From assembly GCA_902362715.1 (NCBI GenBank), contig CABIXN010000003.1, forward strand, positions 362,336 to 426,335: a stretch of 64,000 bases of DNA, read 5' to 3'. Positions 63,929-64,000 of this stretch are shown in pieces (position 1 is the stretch's first letter; each line of letters opens with the position of its first letter). Made by a program: the position numbers and the translations under genes. This stretch comes from Lachnospiraceae bacterium. Its GTDB lineage: Bacteria; Bacillota; Clostridia; Lachnospirales; Lachnospiraceae. The notes under the pieces were generated by a model. It was not told the origin of the DNA. It saw nothing but the letters and a program-made list of their open reading frames with translations, and made no database searches.

Positions 63929-64000
63929 CATCCTGATAGACCAGCTGCCGCAAACAGTAGAAATTGATCGAATACAGGTGCCTGTTAATTGGGGATACCG
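63906..64000 (+). CDS. Phage Gp15-like protein, N-terminal part only
   Basis: An open frame from TTG 63906 (or TTG 63912), overlapping the previous gene's end, runs off the right edge. It reads NILIDQLPQTVEIDRIQVPV then NWGYR, the typical start of phage Gp15-family tail proteins. The remainder lies outside the window. Confidence 0.65.
   Translation, partial: MILNGSVNILIDQLPQTVEIDRIQVPVNWGY

Overview
The window reads as a chromosomal segment of an anaerobic, low-to-medium GC Firmicute. The family is most likely Lachnospiraceae (gut Clostridia). This rests on a butyrate-type acyl-CoA/ETF cluster, ECF-type vitamin uptake, cobalamin and FMN riboswitches, sortase-type surface proteins with KTGD tails, and strong AGGAGG ribosome binding sites. 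No rRNA, tRNA, CRISPR array or intact transposase was seen. I cannot name a species.

Layout. 1-11.8 kb is mostly housekeeping: glyA-serS, a CatA-like acetyltransferase, a HipA/CtkA-like kinase pair, topB, and carAB behind a leader terminator. 11.8-20.1 kb is an unusual locus: two paralogous fucose-isomerase-like proteins, each followed by a paralogous ~145-aa small protein with one conserved cysteine, around a SufS-like cysteine desulfurase and a SufE-like partner. LysR and PucR regulators are present, but no transporter or sugar kinase.

20.2-41.8 kb is the most striking region. Two near-duplicate units (sortase-protein tail, terminator, promoter, cobalamin riboswitch) frame a giant surface protein with a DUF4430 (transcobalamin C-terminal-like) domain. 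The second riboswitch leads a long operon: a protein with homing-endonuclease-associated repeats, ECF transporter EcfT, fused EcfAA' and an S component, a membrane-anchored DUF4430 protein, MoxR, DUF58, a transglutaminase-like protein lacking its catalytic cysteine, a lipoprotein that looks like an alpha/alpha toroid, a second anchored DUF4430 protein, and a sortase-type beta-propeller protein. Animal transcobalamin and intrinsic factor are one alpha/alpha barrel plus one DUF4430-like beta domain. I therefore infer a split, cell-surface, transcobalamin-like B12 capture system feeding an ECF importer.

41.8-50.5 kb holds a TIM-barrel sugar isomerase/epimerase-like protein, a SWIM zinc-finger protein, and a four-gene translationally coupled operon: a cytoplasmic molybdopterin enzyme, a four-cluster ferredoxin, a TorD-AsrA fusion and AsrB, with no AsrC. 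50.5-56.5 kb is the butyrate-pathway cluster thl-hbd-bcd-etfB-etfA without crt, behind two matching promoters and two Rex-like operators. 56.5-62.6 kb has an FMN riboswitch with a RibU-type transporter, an iron alcohol dehydrogenase, a PfkB kinase, a B12-binding radical SAM protein and a D-lyxose isomerase-like protein. After ~1 kb of AT-rich DNA the right edge enters phage tail genes (DUF6673, Gp15).

Coordinates come from the sequence. Family names come from motif recognition without database searches. The B12-capture, sulfur-transfer and molybdoenzyme roles are inferences.
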